A stretch of 64,000 bases of DNA from Flammulina velutipes (GCA_011800155.1 CM022372.1:2542001-2606000), one strand, 5' to 3'. Positions 21,562 through 34,436 are shown, counted from the stretch's first letter. Numbers and translations are program-made. Notes: generated by a model from the letters alone, not told the origin.

Positions 21562-24500
21562 ATGCCATCGTTGTCCAGGCGCTCCCAGTCTCGCTCGGCG
21601 TCGATTCGCAGTAATCGACCATCTCATCGGGACACAGCGCAGCAGACACCACACACTCAAAGCTCAAGGCGTCGTCGCTCAGCTTCCTCACGTAACAGTA
21701 GCCACCATCGCACTCCCAGTCCATCCCCTACTCGCCCACTTGGGAATAATCCAGATAGGAAGCGATTCGGATTACATGCTCCCAGCAACCCAACCAGGAT
21801 CGGTATGTTCTCTTTTCGAAGATCCCTAGTCAATCAGGCTAAGAAGCGTGTTGGATAGGCAAGTTCGATTTTGAGGAAAAATATCCCGAGGATCCCATCT
21901 ATGAAGAACTGGGACCTAACGCTCGGGCATGGAGAGTGAACCTAGATGAATGTGAGGTTTACGATAACGACATGGTCATCGAGGCTCGAGATGGTCTTGA
22001 TTTGCTCCTGGTCTTCGTGTGTATGCTGTTATCTGTGTTTGATGCTTACTGATACGTTACCAGGCTGGTCTCTTTTCCGCCGTCCTTACTACCTTTGTTG
22101 TTCAAACGTCCCAAGCCCTTTCCAACAACTTTCCCGCCGTTTCGACCTCCCTCTTGCTCGAGATGGTCACGTTGCAGCGTGCCCTCATCAACGGCACCCC
22201 TGTTGACGACATTTCCGCCAGTGAGATGACTTCCGGACCATCTGGCTTCGATATTGGGGTCAATGTCCTCTGGTTCATGAGCCTTACTCTGAGCCTCGGA
22301 ACCGCATTGATGGCCGTCCTCGTCAAGCAATGGCTATACCAGTACATGTCAATCACGTCTGGTACAGCCCGAGATCGCAGCCTCATTCGCTTCTACCGAT
22401 TCAATGGTCTGCGCAAATGGCACGTCCTCACTATCATTGGCACTCTCCCCATCGTCCTCCACGTCGCACTCGCACTCTTCCTAGCCGGCCTCGTCGTCTT
22501 CCTCATCCCTCTCAATGTTCCACTTGCTAGCATCGTTGGCATCATCACTGCTATCATCTATACAATGTACACCGTGTCTAACATCCTTCCCATCATCTAC
22601 ACACAATGTCCGTATCGCACACCTTTCTCGGACATCCTCAACATCTTGATGCGTCCGATAATTCCTTTGCTTTCGTTCATAGCAGCCTCAGCCACCGCCC
22701 GTGTCCTCCGCACCTTCTTGACATCTGCTGTCACCTCAGTCGCGCACCTCTACAGGATTTTCGCAACCTTAATCTCTGATCTATTCGGGGGAGCGGAAGC
22801 AGCGGACCCGTCTACCCCCGTAAAGGTTGTCTTCCCGACGCTGAAGGAAGCAGAGCGTATCGCTGCCACGGGTGACGAAGTTGCGGAGGGTATCGGATGT
22901 GATGCTCTTGTGTGGCTCTACCAAATGACATCCAACCCACCGACCAAGAGCATAATCTTACAGTCCTTGGGCTGCCTTTCCGACGACGTCTCAGATCGAT
23001 TGGTCGTGGTCCACCCCGACCTGAGGAAGGCTCTAGAGGAAGTCATCCATCATCCCCATTACTGGTCGATCCTTCCGGGTCAAGAAAGTCGCGCTGGGCG
23101 CATTTTACGGGCACAAAGACATATCAAGGAGCCTCAAGTAGATCGGTCCTGGTGGGAGGCAGATCCAGAGGCATTCAGTCCTCCTTTTGACACCCTTGTC
23201 TCCATTCTGACCTACGCGCCAACGGGATCTGTGGCGTCGAGGGGAGGGGAATATCGAAACTGGTCATCCTCTGATTTGCTCATGCATATCATGCAGGAGT
23301 ATAGTGCTAGACACCCGATCCTTCTTCCACCCACGCTCTGGCAACAATACATGCCTATGATCCGTCAACTTTTTGATGTTGAGGACACAAAGAACAGACT
23401 ATTACTCTGTCAATTGGCCCTTCTATCTTGGGGAGATGTCAAGGGCACGCGGCCATTCTCTGGCGGGGAACCAATCACTCGCAGCACAGTCCTGCTGGAC
23501 CATGTTATCAACATGCTGCCTCACAATGACCTTCCGGATTCTGACCCACTATACCGACTGTGTATAATGAACGATTATATCGCCTCCGAACTATCAACCA
23601 GTAGGAATCTCATCACGGACGACGCCATCTCACTCCTCCTGAATATTTGGAATCGGATACCCGGACGTGGCGATGGATATTGCTCTCTCCGTGATTCCAA
23701 AGCTATCTGTCAGCGTGCAGAGAAATGTATACTGGAGGTCTTTGTCGGGAATTGGTGGGACGGACCAAGTGATCCCGATGTTCTCAATCAGTGTTACAGT
23801 GCCATTGTTACACGATATTGGTGGCATGGCTCACAGAACAGCGTCGCTCCCAGCCCAGAACTGTTTACAAAGCTCTTCTCAGAGATATGTTGGTGGGCGG
23901 TGATGGCAGATGCGACTGGTGAAACCGTTTGCGAAATCTTGGAACATGCGTTTAGCCTGGACGTACAGACCGCCACCGCCTATTACTACATTGTCTGTGG
24001 CTCAGAATCACCGCTTTTCTCCCCTCGGACGAATCTTCCTCTCAGTGTTTCAAGGAATATCTGTCGTGTCATGACCGCTTTCGTGAGTGGGCTCGATCAC
24101 ACCAAAGCCAATTCCGCAGCAAGACAACCTGCACTCAGAGGCCGACAACCGCGTTACTTGCCACCTACTCGGCATTGCATGGAATTCCTTTGCGCCGAGC
24201 CAGATAGACTCTTCGCTGTTTGTCGGGTTCTTGCGTTGGGAACAGATGATTTCGCAGATAGCCTTTCCGATTTGGTGTGCCTTGATCCAAAGCGCAACGC
24301 CTGGTTGGAGAGAAATCATTTCCTCGTTGGTATTGAGCCATGGGACTGGACGTATTTCCTGATACCAAAAGATCACAAAGACATTGTGCATGTCCGGGCC
24401 AGAATGCAGTTTGCCCTCCATGTTTTAGACTCAGTCTTTGCCTTACTTGATGTACGTCTTCGTATTGACTCTTTCTCTGTATTGATCTTTTCCGTACCAG

Positions 24501-24842
24501 ATTCCCCCGAATCTACCTCCACATCCTCCTCCCAAGTATGAGACGGGACCAGCTGTTAGACAGTCGTCCGTGAGCTTGCAGTCGGAACCAGTCTCTCCTT
24601 GGAGGCGCATCCGCCAACTGGTCTCGTCAGTCAGGGTGTTTCAGAAATTCTCTCCGCCAGTGGACTCCGTTGAACTTGGCAGCCCACCAGGCCAGTCCAA
24701 CGACCGTTCATCCCAAATGGAGTCAGCCATCAGTGAGCTCCGTCACTCGCTTGCCATGAAACCTTTGCCTCTGAGACCACTGAACGCTGCGGCCGGCCCA
24801 TCGTCCTCGCACGGTGCGCCACCTGAAGATAGAATGGTTTGA
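21562..24842 (+). CDS. DUF6535-type membrane protein, copy 1
   Basis: Exons 21562-21802, 21859-22016, 22064-24451, 24501-24842; 1042 residues. Domain order: a disordered Arg/Ser-rich N-terminus (about 1-80); a conserved acidic block ending ARDGLDLLLVF; hydrophobic segments at LLLVFAGLFSAVLTTFV, a second at VLWFMSLTLSLGTALMAVLV and a long paired segment from WHVLTIIGTLPIVLH to NILPIIYTQ; then about 650 mostly soluble residues of helical-repeat appearance; finally a basic tail with SPWRRIRQLVSS. The N-terminal part matches the Agaricomycete DUF6535 family, which is large and has no known function. It is probably an integral membrane protein with a large cytosolic C-terminal part (inference). 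The intron positions are shared with the other three copies. Confidence 0.85.
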
Positions 24843-25169
24843 CACCTGTGTTCTAGCGCACATGTGTAGAGCGGAGGGTGGATAAGCGTCCATTTTGAGA
24901 TGCAAATACATGTAATTTTATGAATTGAATAAAGCAAGTGTTAAAGCTCAAAGGTCATTGCGAGTACAAAGATAATGCCAACAATATGAATCGTAAGAGA
25001 ATCGGGGGATCACCGTCGAAAGTATATGGAAGAGCTGGAGAAGTTTGATAGAGGAAAATGAATTTCAAGCAGCTGCATTGACGCGTCCTAAGCTAAATCA
25101 CAGCACATTTGTGAGTTTAATCAATTGCGATGAAAGCACACTCCTTTGTCCGCCAGTGTCAACGTGGAC

Positions 25170-25710
25170 GAGCTGAAGGGGAACGTTTCTGCTGATACCC
25201 CAGCCTCTTCACGTCGTCATCGTGCAACAGAAGAGTGAGAGGGATGGTGATAATGATGCAACAGCACTGCGGGGCAGATTTTCCAGGACGGCTAGGAGAC
25301 TACGAGAGAATTTCTTTTCACTGCGGTCCTGCACATTGCATATGGGGAAGTAGCGGACTGCCTGACATACACTAATTGAAGGTGGACTTGTCGAAGATCC
25401 CGAAAGGTTCTCGGAGCTGGAGGTGTGTGATATTGGGTGGGAGATATCGTACAGTGAGGATTGTGGAACTAGAACAGCCAGGTACTTGAGATTAGCTTGA
25501 GGGATACGCGGCAGGTGAGTATCCGGCATGTATGAAGAGATGAGTGAATACAAAGTGGATAGAGAGCGAGTGTCATTCTGCATGGCGTTACGAATATGTG
25601 GAGTTACTGGACGGAGCTGGCAATGGATGCGTTGACATTTGGTGCGATTCGAGATCTCTCGAATGTCCGCACATTCGCATTATTCAAGAGGTGCATACTA
25701 TTAGCGTAGA
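25170..25710 (-). pseudogene. Broken F-box-like gene
   Basis: Pieces in all three minus frames match the intact gene at 59.5-60.4 kb. TFERSRIAPNVNAS (about 25655) corresponds to TFEKCRIARNDDAF, LKYLAVL (about 25490) to LKYLALL, and PQCCCIIITIPLTLLL (about 25260-25210) to PQCCCIAVTVPCALLL. Frameshifts separate the pieces and the F-box end is missing. Confidence 0.6.
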
Positions 25711-25878
25711 GTGGTCGTTCAAGCCTGGAGGATATCAATGCCTGATCTGATTCATGAAGATACAGATAAGTACGAGCTGAGCATCGCGCGCGAGACTCAG
25801 GCTAGAAAGTAGTCTCGTACCCATCCGTTATGTCGAGATCCCCGCACCCCATCGCTTGCGCTCGGATTCCGGACCGGA

Positions 25879-25922
25879 CCACGTTTAGCGGAGTTGAATT
25901 TCTTGAACTCCGCTAAACGTGG
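25879..25922. repeat. Perfect 17-bp inverted repeat (hairpin)
   Basis: Left arm 25879-25895 (CCACGTTTAGCGGAGTT), 10-bp loop, right arm 25906-25922 (AACTCCGCTAAACGTGG). Outer arms GGACCGG (about 25871) and CCGGTCC (about 25932) extend the symmetry. It lies in gene-free DNA and looks like a foldback element or the core of a miniature inverted-repeat transposon. Confidence 0.7.
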
Positions 25923-26559
25923 GTCGGATCACCGGTCCAATCCATCCGGGGTGAGCCAGAACGAATACTAGCTAGAGAGGGGTTGAACAGCATAGCTGCG
26001 AGCTCGAAATCGCACGGAGAAGGGAAGAACGGTTTACATAATTTGAGAGCTTCAGTATTTTTGTCGTTTCGGAGTGAGCAGCGCAAATCTTTTAGGATTG
26101 CAAGATGGTGATGGTGGAAAGCAAGTTTCGCTGATCTACTTGGGCTTGCTTTCGATCATCATCTGGCTGGTCGTCCTCAGCATCGCGACTCTTTCTCATC
26201 CACTCAACGGAGATTCATAGCCATCCTTACTACGGTGTTCGCATATTTTTTGGACTTGAAACGCTTCGGACCATGCGACACACACTATCGTCTCATGGAT
26301 CTTTACTCACGGCTTCGAAGTCACCATATAGTGTATGGCAGGACGCGCGGAATTGGTAGGTAGCTATCCACCACCCATGTCTTCCTTATACTTGTTAGGC
26401 TTGACATGTCTTGCGCAACTTTGATGCCAGTGTGGGCACGGCGGCTGCAGAGTAGCAGCACTCTTCTCAGGACCGTGACGCCTGTTAGACTATCGATGCC
26501 CTTCTACGTTGATCCAACATGAACGCCTGCGACCTTGCCACCGGGCACCGTCGTTGACA

Positions 26560-26690
26560 TCTCGCATAGAACACATCAGCTCACCTAGAGGGCTGGCTGG
26601 TACCAAAAGATGACGAGGACGTCGTGCACGCTCGGGAACGGATGCAGTTCACTCCTCAAGGTTCTCGACGACTTCTTTTCCTCCGTCGAG
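26560..26690 (+). pseudogene. Relic of DUF6535-type exon 3 end
   Basis: Reads PKDDEDVVHARERMQF, then in a shifted frame VLDDFFSSVE, followed by an intact donor (GTAAGT at 26691). This is the last part of exon 3 in the intact copies (for example QFALKVLDDFFASLE in copy 2). A frameshift and missing upstream sequence show it is dead. Confidence 0.65.
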
Positions 26691-27357
26691 GTAAGTCTTC
26701 ATCTTGACTGTGACTGTAGATCAGATCCTCGATATAGATTATTTTCCACCAGAAGCGTCAGACTCTGTGTGCGGTCTTGCCTTCAATGCAGCACTGACCC
26801 ATGCGCCATGTCTCATCGTACGAGACCTCAATCTCTCCGTGTCGTCGCCTTCTTACAATACATCATTACAAGTAACACCCTCACGCTGGGTTATTGGGTT
26901 GCACTGCATAGCCTCATCGATTCTATAACAGTGATATGCTTATGTGGTTGACGACCATTCACACTTCCCTACTAGCCCAATGCTAGCAGTAGATCCACAC
27001 TGCGCGTAGTCCTCGATATTGCGGTATCCATGAAAATATACACCAATAATGTTAACACAGCTTCGTCGCGAAACTCTTCCTACCAAGTCGAGGAAGGGTG
27101 TTATCTGGGTAATAATAAATCAATGGTGAGCTTTGATTCCTTTTCATCGATAGGGAGACGCTCAAGAGGCACCCCAGTCACTGTGATCATCGTCGACATT
27201 CGACTTTATTCCAATTGCACATCAACCGGAAAGATGTTCAGTGCAATTCTCAGCATTTGACACTCTTATTCCGCCCTGATGCGTAGGGCGCATATGCAAG
27301 GATCCTCGACTAGTATTGCGACACCTCTATGGCATAGCCTATCCGCTAACTATTCCC

Positions 27358-27365
27358 TATAAATA
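27358..27365 (+). promoter_or_regulatory. TATA box of kinase-like gene K1
   Basis: TATAAATA, 72 bp before the ATG at 27430. Confidence 0.5.
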
Positions 27366-27429
27366 TGTGGGGGCATCCTTCTAGTCCCTCTCAAGCCTCA
27401 AGCTGGTCTTTTGCCTTCTTACACTATCC

Positions 27430-28488
27430 ATGTTTTCCTCAACCCGGTTCAACCGATTTTCAGCGCTGGGGGCCCTTGTCACCGCTTTCTTCATCAATAG
27501 AGCTGTCCTAAGTAACGCACAGTACGTTTGCCTTCAGATAGCCCTTCGAAACAACTAACAAACATTAAACAGCCCAATGAACCCTGCGGGCCCGTCAAAT
27601 GCAGTGGCTGGGCAAAGCTCGGTAAAGCTTGACGACCAGATGTACAACACCGAACCTACCAATTATTGCCGAAGAGATGCTGGTTTTGACACTCGCAAAA
27701 TTGTCGGAGGTTTCGAGGGGAAGCCTGCCGTCCTGAAACAGCCCAAACCCACTGGTGGGTTGACTGACGAGCTGATATTGAAGGAGATTGACTTTCTCAA
27801 TCGCGTAAGTGCGTTGAGATGTATTGAGATTGTCATTGACGAGACGAGTTTCTCAGTTCAACTTGCTCTTAATTGAGAACGAGGAAGGCGAGGAGAAAGA
27901 CGATGACGGCAGCTATCCTATTGTCTCGAGAGATGTCCGGGAAGAGTATCCCGAGAAGGATTCACCGCCGATGAAGCTTTTTCACCAATGGTATCTTGCC
28001 GACCCTACGATGGATGCGCAAGATGCCTTGGAAAGGTTCTGGAAAAGCCAAAAGAAGGCGCTGAGGACCATCGCTACAGACTTCGGCCTCTTGTCAGTAT
28101 CTTCAAGTTTCTCCTTACGCATGATGTGGCTAATCATTTATATAGGCACTTCAACATCAACCTCCTGAGCTCATACACGACTAAAGATTTCAGTACCATC
28201 GTCCCCAACAGTTGGGTGGCCGACCGCCCAGGATTCCTTGGTGTAAAGGACGTTGCCGACTCTAGTGAACTTGGCGGATCCGATCCAGGGTTAGATGAAA
28301 GTGATTCGGACGAAGGCTACAAAAGTGAACCGGGCAGCTCTGAGGATGAAGACGATGCCAACGATGTTATACAGAACTACATCGATCATCTAGAAGAATT
28401 GGAGGAGGGAACCGGACTGCCAGTTGCATTCCGTGTGGGAGCGCTGAGGGAAGTGCTCGCCAGGATTGGGGAAGAGCTACATAACTAA
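27430..28488 (+). CDS. Secretory kinase-like protein K1, probably a pseudokinase
   Basis: Exons 27430-27521, 27573-27804, 27857-28092, 28146-28488; 300 residues. An N-terminal hydrophobic signal (residues about 9-29) suggests entry into the secretory pathway. It is a diverged, shorter paralogue of the genes at 45.2 and 47.9 kb. PAVLKQ corresponds to their PAILKR (possible ATP-binding Lys) and LILKEIDFLNR to YREIGALKR (possible C-helix Glu). At the catalytic-loop position it has HFNINLL, and at the DWG position IVPNSW, so both catalytic Asp residues are lost. An acidic linker (GLDESDSDEGYKSEPGSSEDEDD) precedes a C-terminal helix. No named family was recognised. The kinase reading is inferred from residue spacing in the paralogues. 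Confidence 0.65.
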
Positions 28489-29777
28489 GAACTGTGGCGT
28501 TGATGCTTGTTAATACGTATAAATTGCTCTAATGTCCAATATTCAGCTAATTCGCTCTACTCCTTGGGTATACTGGGAAACGTGTATGTCCGATTCTCCT
28601 GCCTTCACAGACTTGTTCTTTTGTGATCCCCGCCTAGACCGTAGTCCGGGACAGGTCCGGGATGATACGACGCTCAAGCGAGCATCCCATTTTAGCCAGG
28701 GCCAGGAATTATACAGCGTCAGTCACAGTGAGTCAGGATGAGAGCGATCGTTTCCTGTCAAGCGACATCGAGCTTCTAATGAATGCCGTTACTGGAAGGA
28801 AATCTTCCGGGGTAGACTGTAGAATCCACTGACCATACTGATTCTATCAAATCTGAAGCTTAAGTATACTATATGGTTGTTCAATTCGAAGTCTGTCTAT
28901 AGGACAACTGATATCAGAGCATAGAAGAACAACTTCCTTAACATCAACGAAGACCGTGGCTGTACACGCGCACCACAGGGTATGTACGTGATACAGTGAA
29001 ACGGTGTGGTTTCTGCTAACGTGAATTACCCGCTTTTATGTGACATCCGATTTTCGACCATGCAGAGGTCTGCAAACCCAATTAATGGATTTGTGCAAGT
29101 CCGCAATCACGGGTCACAGGCGTTCCCAGAGCGGGCGTTGAGTGCCGAATACGGTAATTCTTAGTAGTTCGGATAATGTTCGTGACCCATTGCCTCGGGT
29201 TCGACTCCACCATTGCTGACACACGTCAAATACGCGATTCAACAATACCGCCTCGCATTACGGTACTGCCCATAATTAATTTCTCACGCCTAGCACCCCA
29301 AGAGCGCTTTCTTCGACATCTTGCTTCCAGACATTCATCTACTCATGTTCAATTACGAGAAGCTTCTTGTTCTTTGAGGGTACGATCGGGCCCGAGGGAA
29401 CTTTTTCACCCTCTTACACCTGCTCGTAAGGCTCGAAAATCAGGCTTCTTCCTTGTTTCCCGGAAACAAGTCTGTTATTGGCATTTCGGTTCACAAGACT
29501 CGTCTCTTTGCCTGTTTGTGGGTACATTGTGATCTGTCTATCACAAAGAACATAGAGCTGACAGCTCCGCCCACGGACTTCTCTCTCGCCAAACGAAAGG
29601 GTGTGTGAATTCGGAGGCTGATCATCGCGCGTGATGCTGATCCCACGTACTGATATTGACAGCGAGAATGTATAGATCTTTCCTTGTCGCGGAATCTATA
29701 TTGCATTTACGAGAGCGCCTCCCCGTTTGTAGGCCGTCAAGGCCTCATCAAACGAAGGGGATGGGCGCTGGGCTCAC
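28489..29777. other. Intergenic, no supported gene
   Basis: About 1.3 kb with short chance frames only, ending in the hydrophobin promoter. Confidence 0.45.
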
Positions 29778-29785
29778 TATAAAAA
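29778..29785 (+). promoter_or_regulatory. TATA box of the hydrophobin gene
   Basis: TATAAAAA, 101 bp before the ATG at 29879. Confidence 0.5.
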
Positions 29786-29878
29786 CCTGGGCAATCGAAA
29801 CAGAGAAAGCATTCGAACACCCAGTTTCGACTCCAGCTCTCCTTTACACTCGTACTCATTCTCTCTAACATCTCCAAC

Positions 29879-30544
29879 ATGTTTGCTCGTCGTGCCATCT
29901 CCATCTTTGCCTTCATGCTCGTTGCCCTCAGCATCTTTGCGGCCGCCACACCTTTGGACGCTCGCACCAACCCGTACGTGCCAGCGCCCTCATACTCGCT
30001 GTCCAACCGAACTCATTTCTAACTCTAGAACCGTCACCGTCACCGTTACTGCTGTATTTACTTCTTCACTGGGTTCTGCGTGGCTGAAACTGATATTGAC
30101 CGTAGCCTGGCTCGACCGCCACGATCCCCGCCGGCCAGTGCAATGTTAGCAACCAGCAGTGCTGCAACAGTGTCCAGTCGGTGAGGATTCCTTTGTCCTC
30201 TCCCCATTACGGGGACGCTAATTGCAATTATCTATAGGCCAGTTCCACCCCCGTCAGCGTCATCTTGGGTCTTCTCGGAATCGTCCTCCAGGATTTGAAC
30301 GTCCTTGTGTACGCTCAACACCATTCCATCTTCTTCTGTGTTTTATTTATCTTCCTTTAGCGGTCTCACTTGCTCCCCCATCACGGTCATTGGTGGCGGA
30401 AACGGCGGCTGCAACGCCAACCCTGTTTGCTGCCAGAACAACAGCTTCGTGCGTAGTTCTTTCTTTGTGTGGCGCTTCCTCGCTAATACCCGATTTTGCC
30501 AGGGCTCGCTCATTTCTATTGGTTGCATCCCGATCAGCCTCTGA
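29879..30544 (+). CDS. Class I hydrophobin
   Basis: Exons 29879-29973, 30029-30053, 30106-30180, 30238-30308, 30361-30448, 30503-30544; 131 residues. A signal peptide (to about residue 22) leads into a short Thr/Val linker and the eight-cysteine core: [10 protein letters not shown], then [15 protein letters not shown], then NANPVCC and a final Cys in SIGCIPISL. The spacing C-x6-CC ... C-x5-CC-x12-C and long variable loops fit class I. Hydrophobins are secreted and self-assemble at air-water interfaces to coat hyphae and fruit bodies. It is complete, with six small exons, and is a single copy here. Confidence 0.95.
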
Positions 30545-31158
30545 GCCATTATTAGTTGGCGGAGCAGTGAATAGATCATTTACCTGGTCCGCTGTCTCGA
30601 TTTCTTTCTTTTGGTTAGTACACACGGCGACCACACGGCGACTTCACCTTCTCATTTGTGGAAAAAGGAAGAAAACACATACATATACATCAGTTGACGG
30701 TTTAGTTACTCTAGTTTGCGAAATTAACAAGGTTTCATTTGTATGGGTGGCAGGACTTGCTTCGAAATATCTAAACTAGCAGAGTCAGATGAGAAGAGAA
30801 TACGAAGGTTTGAGTGTATTTCACTTTCCTTCGTACTCTGTCCTCTGCCATGCTATGTGATATTGGAGTGGCCCGAGCGGTCGTCGAGGGAATCACTGCC
30901 TCAGACGTCACTGCGATGATACGTGCTAGGACGCGGACAGAGAATCTTTAGAACGTGCCGGATGGCAAGGCCAAACACGGCTTAACATCACGTGTGCGTG
31001 GCGTAACCAGCAGCGGTCGCGTCGCAACACACCACTGGAATATTTTATTTCATGTCAAACATTCAGGCCCTTTCAATAATTGTATTATCTTGTTCTTCTG
31101 GTTCTATATACATATACATCCTCTGAATTAGGTGGGTTTTGAGTAAACTATTCTCCAT
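30545..31158. other. Intergenic between convergent genes
   Basis: The hydrophobin (plus) and kexin-like gene (minus) converge here. It holds both 3' ends; no gene seen. Confidence 0.5.
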
Positions 31159-33341
31159 TCATAAACTTATAAAGAAGCCGTCAGGTGGAGGAAAGACATT
31201 CAGATCGTCGGCAGGCATCTGATATGGGTCTTGATATGGTGTTCCCTCCAATGCGCTACCCCAGAACGTCAAAGAGAAGCCAATGAGTCTTCCTGTCTTT
31301 GCTTTCGGGGCGTGCTTTTTATCGAATCGATCCGCCACTTTGAGAGTCCACGTCCCTACTGGGCTCTCTCCCCTGTCGCTCAAAATCAGTCCAAGAACTA
31401 TTTACTACGCGTAGACGCCCTTACCAATGTTTCAACGACATGAATGTCCATCCTTGCAACCCCGTCTTGGCCTTGTCCTGTGGTCGATATACTCCCAATT
31501 TACTTACAATGCCCCTCGGACTGGTGAGGCTAACCGTGATATCTCCCCGTTTCTCATGGTCAACCCACACCCTCACTTGAACATGCTCAATCTTGTCAAA
31601 AGAAAGCGCTCCCGTCATATCCTGGGTGACCGGCATGTCTTGAGATACACCCTCCTTGCTGAGACGCACGCCCCCCGAGAACCTGCCTCTTTCGTTCATC
31701 CTCCCGCCCTTGTACTGGTACGCCTGGGTTTGCAAGTACGTTTGGCGTTCAACGTATTTCCAGTTATATGCTGTGGTGACGACGGCATATGCATCGAGGA
31801 TGCCGAAGCCGAGACGTTCGCTGTAGGATCGTCCGGATGCTAGTCTTGTCCATTGGAATTCATCTCCGAGAGGTCGGGAGGTTTCGACGATGATGTGTTG
31901 GATGTCGCGCCAACTGAGATGGGGGTTGGTTTCCAGAGCCAATGCGATGACGCCGGCAGCGGCTGGTGCAGCAGCGGAGGTGGTACCGACTGAGTTATCT
32001 GTACCGCACCCTACGGTGCTGGTAGTGTCGAGCGTCATCTAATGTTGCGTAAAGTTTAGAAGCAGATAATTAGGATCATGAAAGTGAGCACTTACAAGTC
32101 GTAAATCAAGGTCCACTTCGACACTGCTGCTGTAGGCTGCAGTCATAACTGCCGTGCAGGGAGTGGTATAGGGCGCATATTCATCAGTGTATTTAGCAGC
32201 GCCGACGGTGATCGTATAAATGCTTGTGATCGTCATCAACCACTGCACCGGAAGCGAGAGACGCCTCACCTGTTTGTATTACCGTCGTAGTTGCAATTAT
32301 TGCCCTTGGCACCACCATTACCAGCCGCGTTAACATATATGCTCCCTTTGTTCCCTCTGCCATAAGTGGTTCCCCATATCAAAGCGGCGGTTGGGATGTA
32401 TCCAAACTCTTCGACGAATGTGGGTTCGTTGGGGCCCCCGATGCTGCTGCTATAGATGGATATATCTTCGGGTGCGTAGTTCAAGGCCATCGCATGGCGA
32501 GCATCATCCACTATTCCATCCAGTCCCATGATGCGCAGACTTGCAACCTGCGAATTGTATGCAATGCCGACACCACATACATTGTTCTTTACAGCGGCGA
32601 TGATACCCGCACAGCCAGTGCCATGGCTTTCAGACGGCGGAGGAAGTTCCGGGCTATTTCGAACGAAGTCGTAAGATTGTCTGTGAGCCTGATAGACAGA
32701 TAAATAACGAGTCACTGGATAGATTGAGAGTCGCATACGAAGTTGTTTCTGAGATCCTCGTGGTCGAACATCAGCCCAGCATCGAGAACCGCGGTGATGA
32801 TGCCTTCCCCAGTGTAACCCAGCTGATCCCATACGGGAAAAACGTTGAGATTGCTGACGGACCATTGCTGGGTGAACATAGGGTCTCTGATTCCCAGACG
32901 TTGAGCCACACCCCTGGCATAGTCCAATCCAGATTCGACTCGTTTGGTTTTTGGAGTCGAAGGACTCGGAGGGGCTCTCGACTTGAAATCGATCTTGCGT
33001 GGTAACTGACGAGATAGATGCTTGACGGCCGATGTCATATTCATACCTCTCCGTGGCCGACGACGCATCTTTCGGGAGGAATCGATAACGGTGTCCGGTT
33101 CAGCGCTCAATGCATCTTGGCGTCGATGTAGAGGTGCCTCCTTTCGTGCCAGCCAAAAGTTGGGGAGTGCGCCGATGGGTTCCACAATATGGAGACCAAA
33201 GTATCCTGCGACGTCGTCCAGCGGTGCGTAGGCGGGATCGTGATGGAGAGCGTAGTAGTCATGTGTGTCGTACGTTTGATTGTGGAACGATGCTAAGGCT
33301 GAAGATGCCATGAGAAGGTAAAAAGTAGTGATGAGCCCCAT
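31159..33341 (-). CDS. Kexin-like subtilisin (S8B) proprotein convertase
   Basis: Exons 33341-32739, 32688-32270, 32222-32096, 32038-31425, 31372-31159; 658 residues. A signal peptide (about 1-19) is followed by a prodomain containing DDVAGYFGLHIVEPIGALPNFWL and a basic stretch. The catalytic domain has Asp in ITAVLDAGLMFDHEDL, His in ESHGTGCAG, the oxyanion Asn in NAAGNGG and Ser in GTTSAAAPAAAG. A P/Homo-B domain follows (FDKIEHVQVRVWV to HWGESPVGTWTLKVAD), as in kexin and furin. These enzymes cleave secretory precursors at dibasic sites. There is no C-terminal transmembrane helix or Golgi tail, so this may be a soluble, secreted paralogue rather than the housekeeping Kex2. The remnant at 52.2-53.1 kb is its closest relative here. 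Confidence 0.9.
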
Positions 33342-34436
33342 TTTCGAAATCAAAGACGAATTTCGGGGGACTGTTTATTCACGACCTTTGTATAAATGTC
33401 ATTGAGGTGTCAATGAGAAGGAATCAACACAGCATGAAGATGCCCTCCAGCGCACTGCGTAGGACATATGTGCAATGTATATCATTGACATCTTACCATC
33501 TCCTCCCTAGAACCAGGTGCCCTACGATATATTAATATACATCGAGTCAGAGATAGGGATAACTTGCCTAAACACGACGGTTTCTAGCAGTCCTTCCATG
33601 TTTGCCTCGACAATACAACACATCGATAAGTATTAGCCATCGTATATCAGCAGCGCGATGAGCTCGTGTGATGCTTAGAAGCTTGACTGTTCAAGTGGTC
33701 CCCAGATTCCAAAAACTAGAGTCGTCCAAGAAACAGTTGGTGTGAGGATCGCTAGGGCTGTTCATGGCTATTGTCTGGTTCAAGATAATTGAAGAGTTGA
33801 TGTCGCACAGCGTCGTCGTCGAAAGCTATCCATGACAACCGAGATTTTGTTGGTGCCTATTAAGTGTGGCGCCACGTATGACCGAATCTGTTCGATAATC
33901 GTTCCAAGAGTTGAATAATCTTAAATGAGTGGTTGGTTGCTCTAAGAAAGCAGGGGGTTCGTCCATAAGAGCTTGAGAAGCGTTGAGTAGATCTATCGTG
34001 ATGGTAGAGAGCATCACCTTGCTGGTCTTTGTTTATCGGCTCATTTATTTACCTGACTCGCAGTGAATGCTTCCATTTCTGATCAGAGCCGCTTCGCTCT
34101 AGTTCGATATTTACTTAGACAATAATAGAGGAAAATATGTCAGAGAAAGACATCACGAAACGGAAAGTGTATGATAATACCCATTGCGCATACTGTAGTT
34201 ACTCAAATAGCAAGTGCTCAGACTACGCGACATCGTAATTTCTGCCGGACCGATGGCCATCACTCGGATATTTTGATAGAGGGACCTACACCAAAGAACC
34301 CCTCCCTCCGCATAGGACCAGGATTGAACCAAATGTATCCCAGTTGACCTCGCCCAGTCGTGCCGAAGAGATTATTCACTCAAGTGGCTCTTAGCATTGT
34401 TTCTTGTAATGATACATTCACTCACGATGAAGATTC
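33342..34436. other. Intergenic, no supported gene
   Basis: About 1.1 kb. It contains the promoter of the kexin-like gene; the rest shows no coding signal. Confidence 0.45.

Larger units (their letters stand above)
24843..27357. other. Gene-poor stretch with relics
   Basis: No intact gene. It contains the broken F-box-like copy (25170-25710), the hairpin (25879-25922) and a DUF6535 3' relic (26560-26690); the rest shows nothing recognisable. Confidence 0.5.

Noticed and set aside
24050..24421. Antisense frames inside DUF6535 exons, repeated in each copy
   Set aside because: They are shadows of the conserved sense coding sequence, which explains their recurrence.
25879..25922. Hairpin as a bacterial-type terminator
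   Set aside because: The DNA is fungal nuclear and the hairpin has no T-run or adjacent gene end; a foldback element is more plausible.
30222..30779. 185-codon plus-strand frame
   Set aside because: It overlaps hydrophobin exons 4-6 in another frame and runs through their introns.
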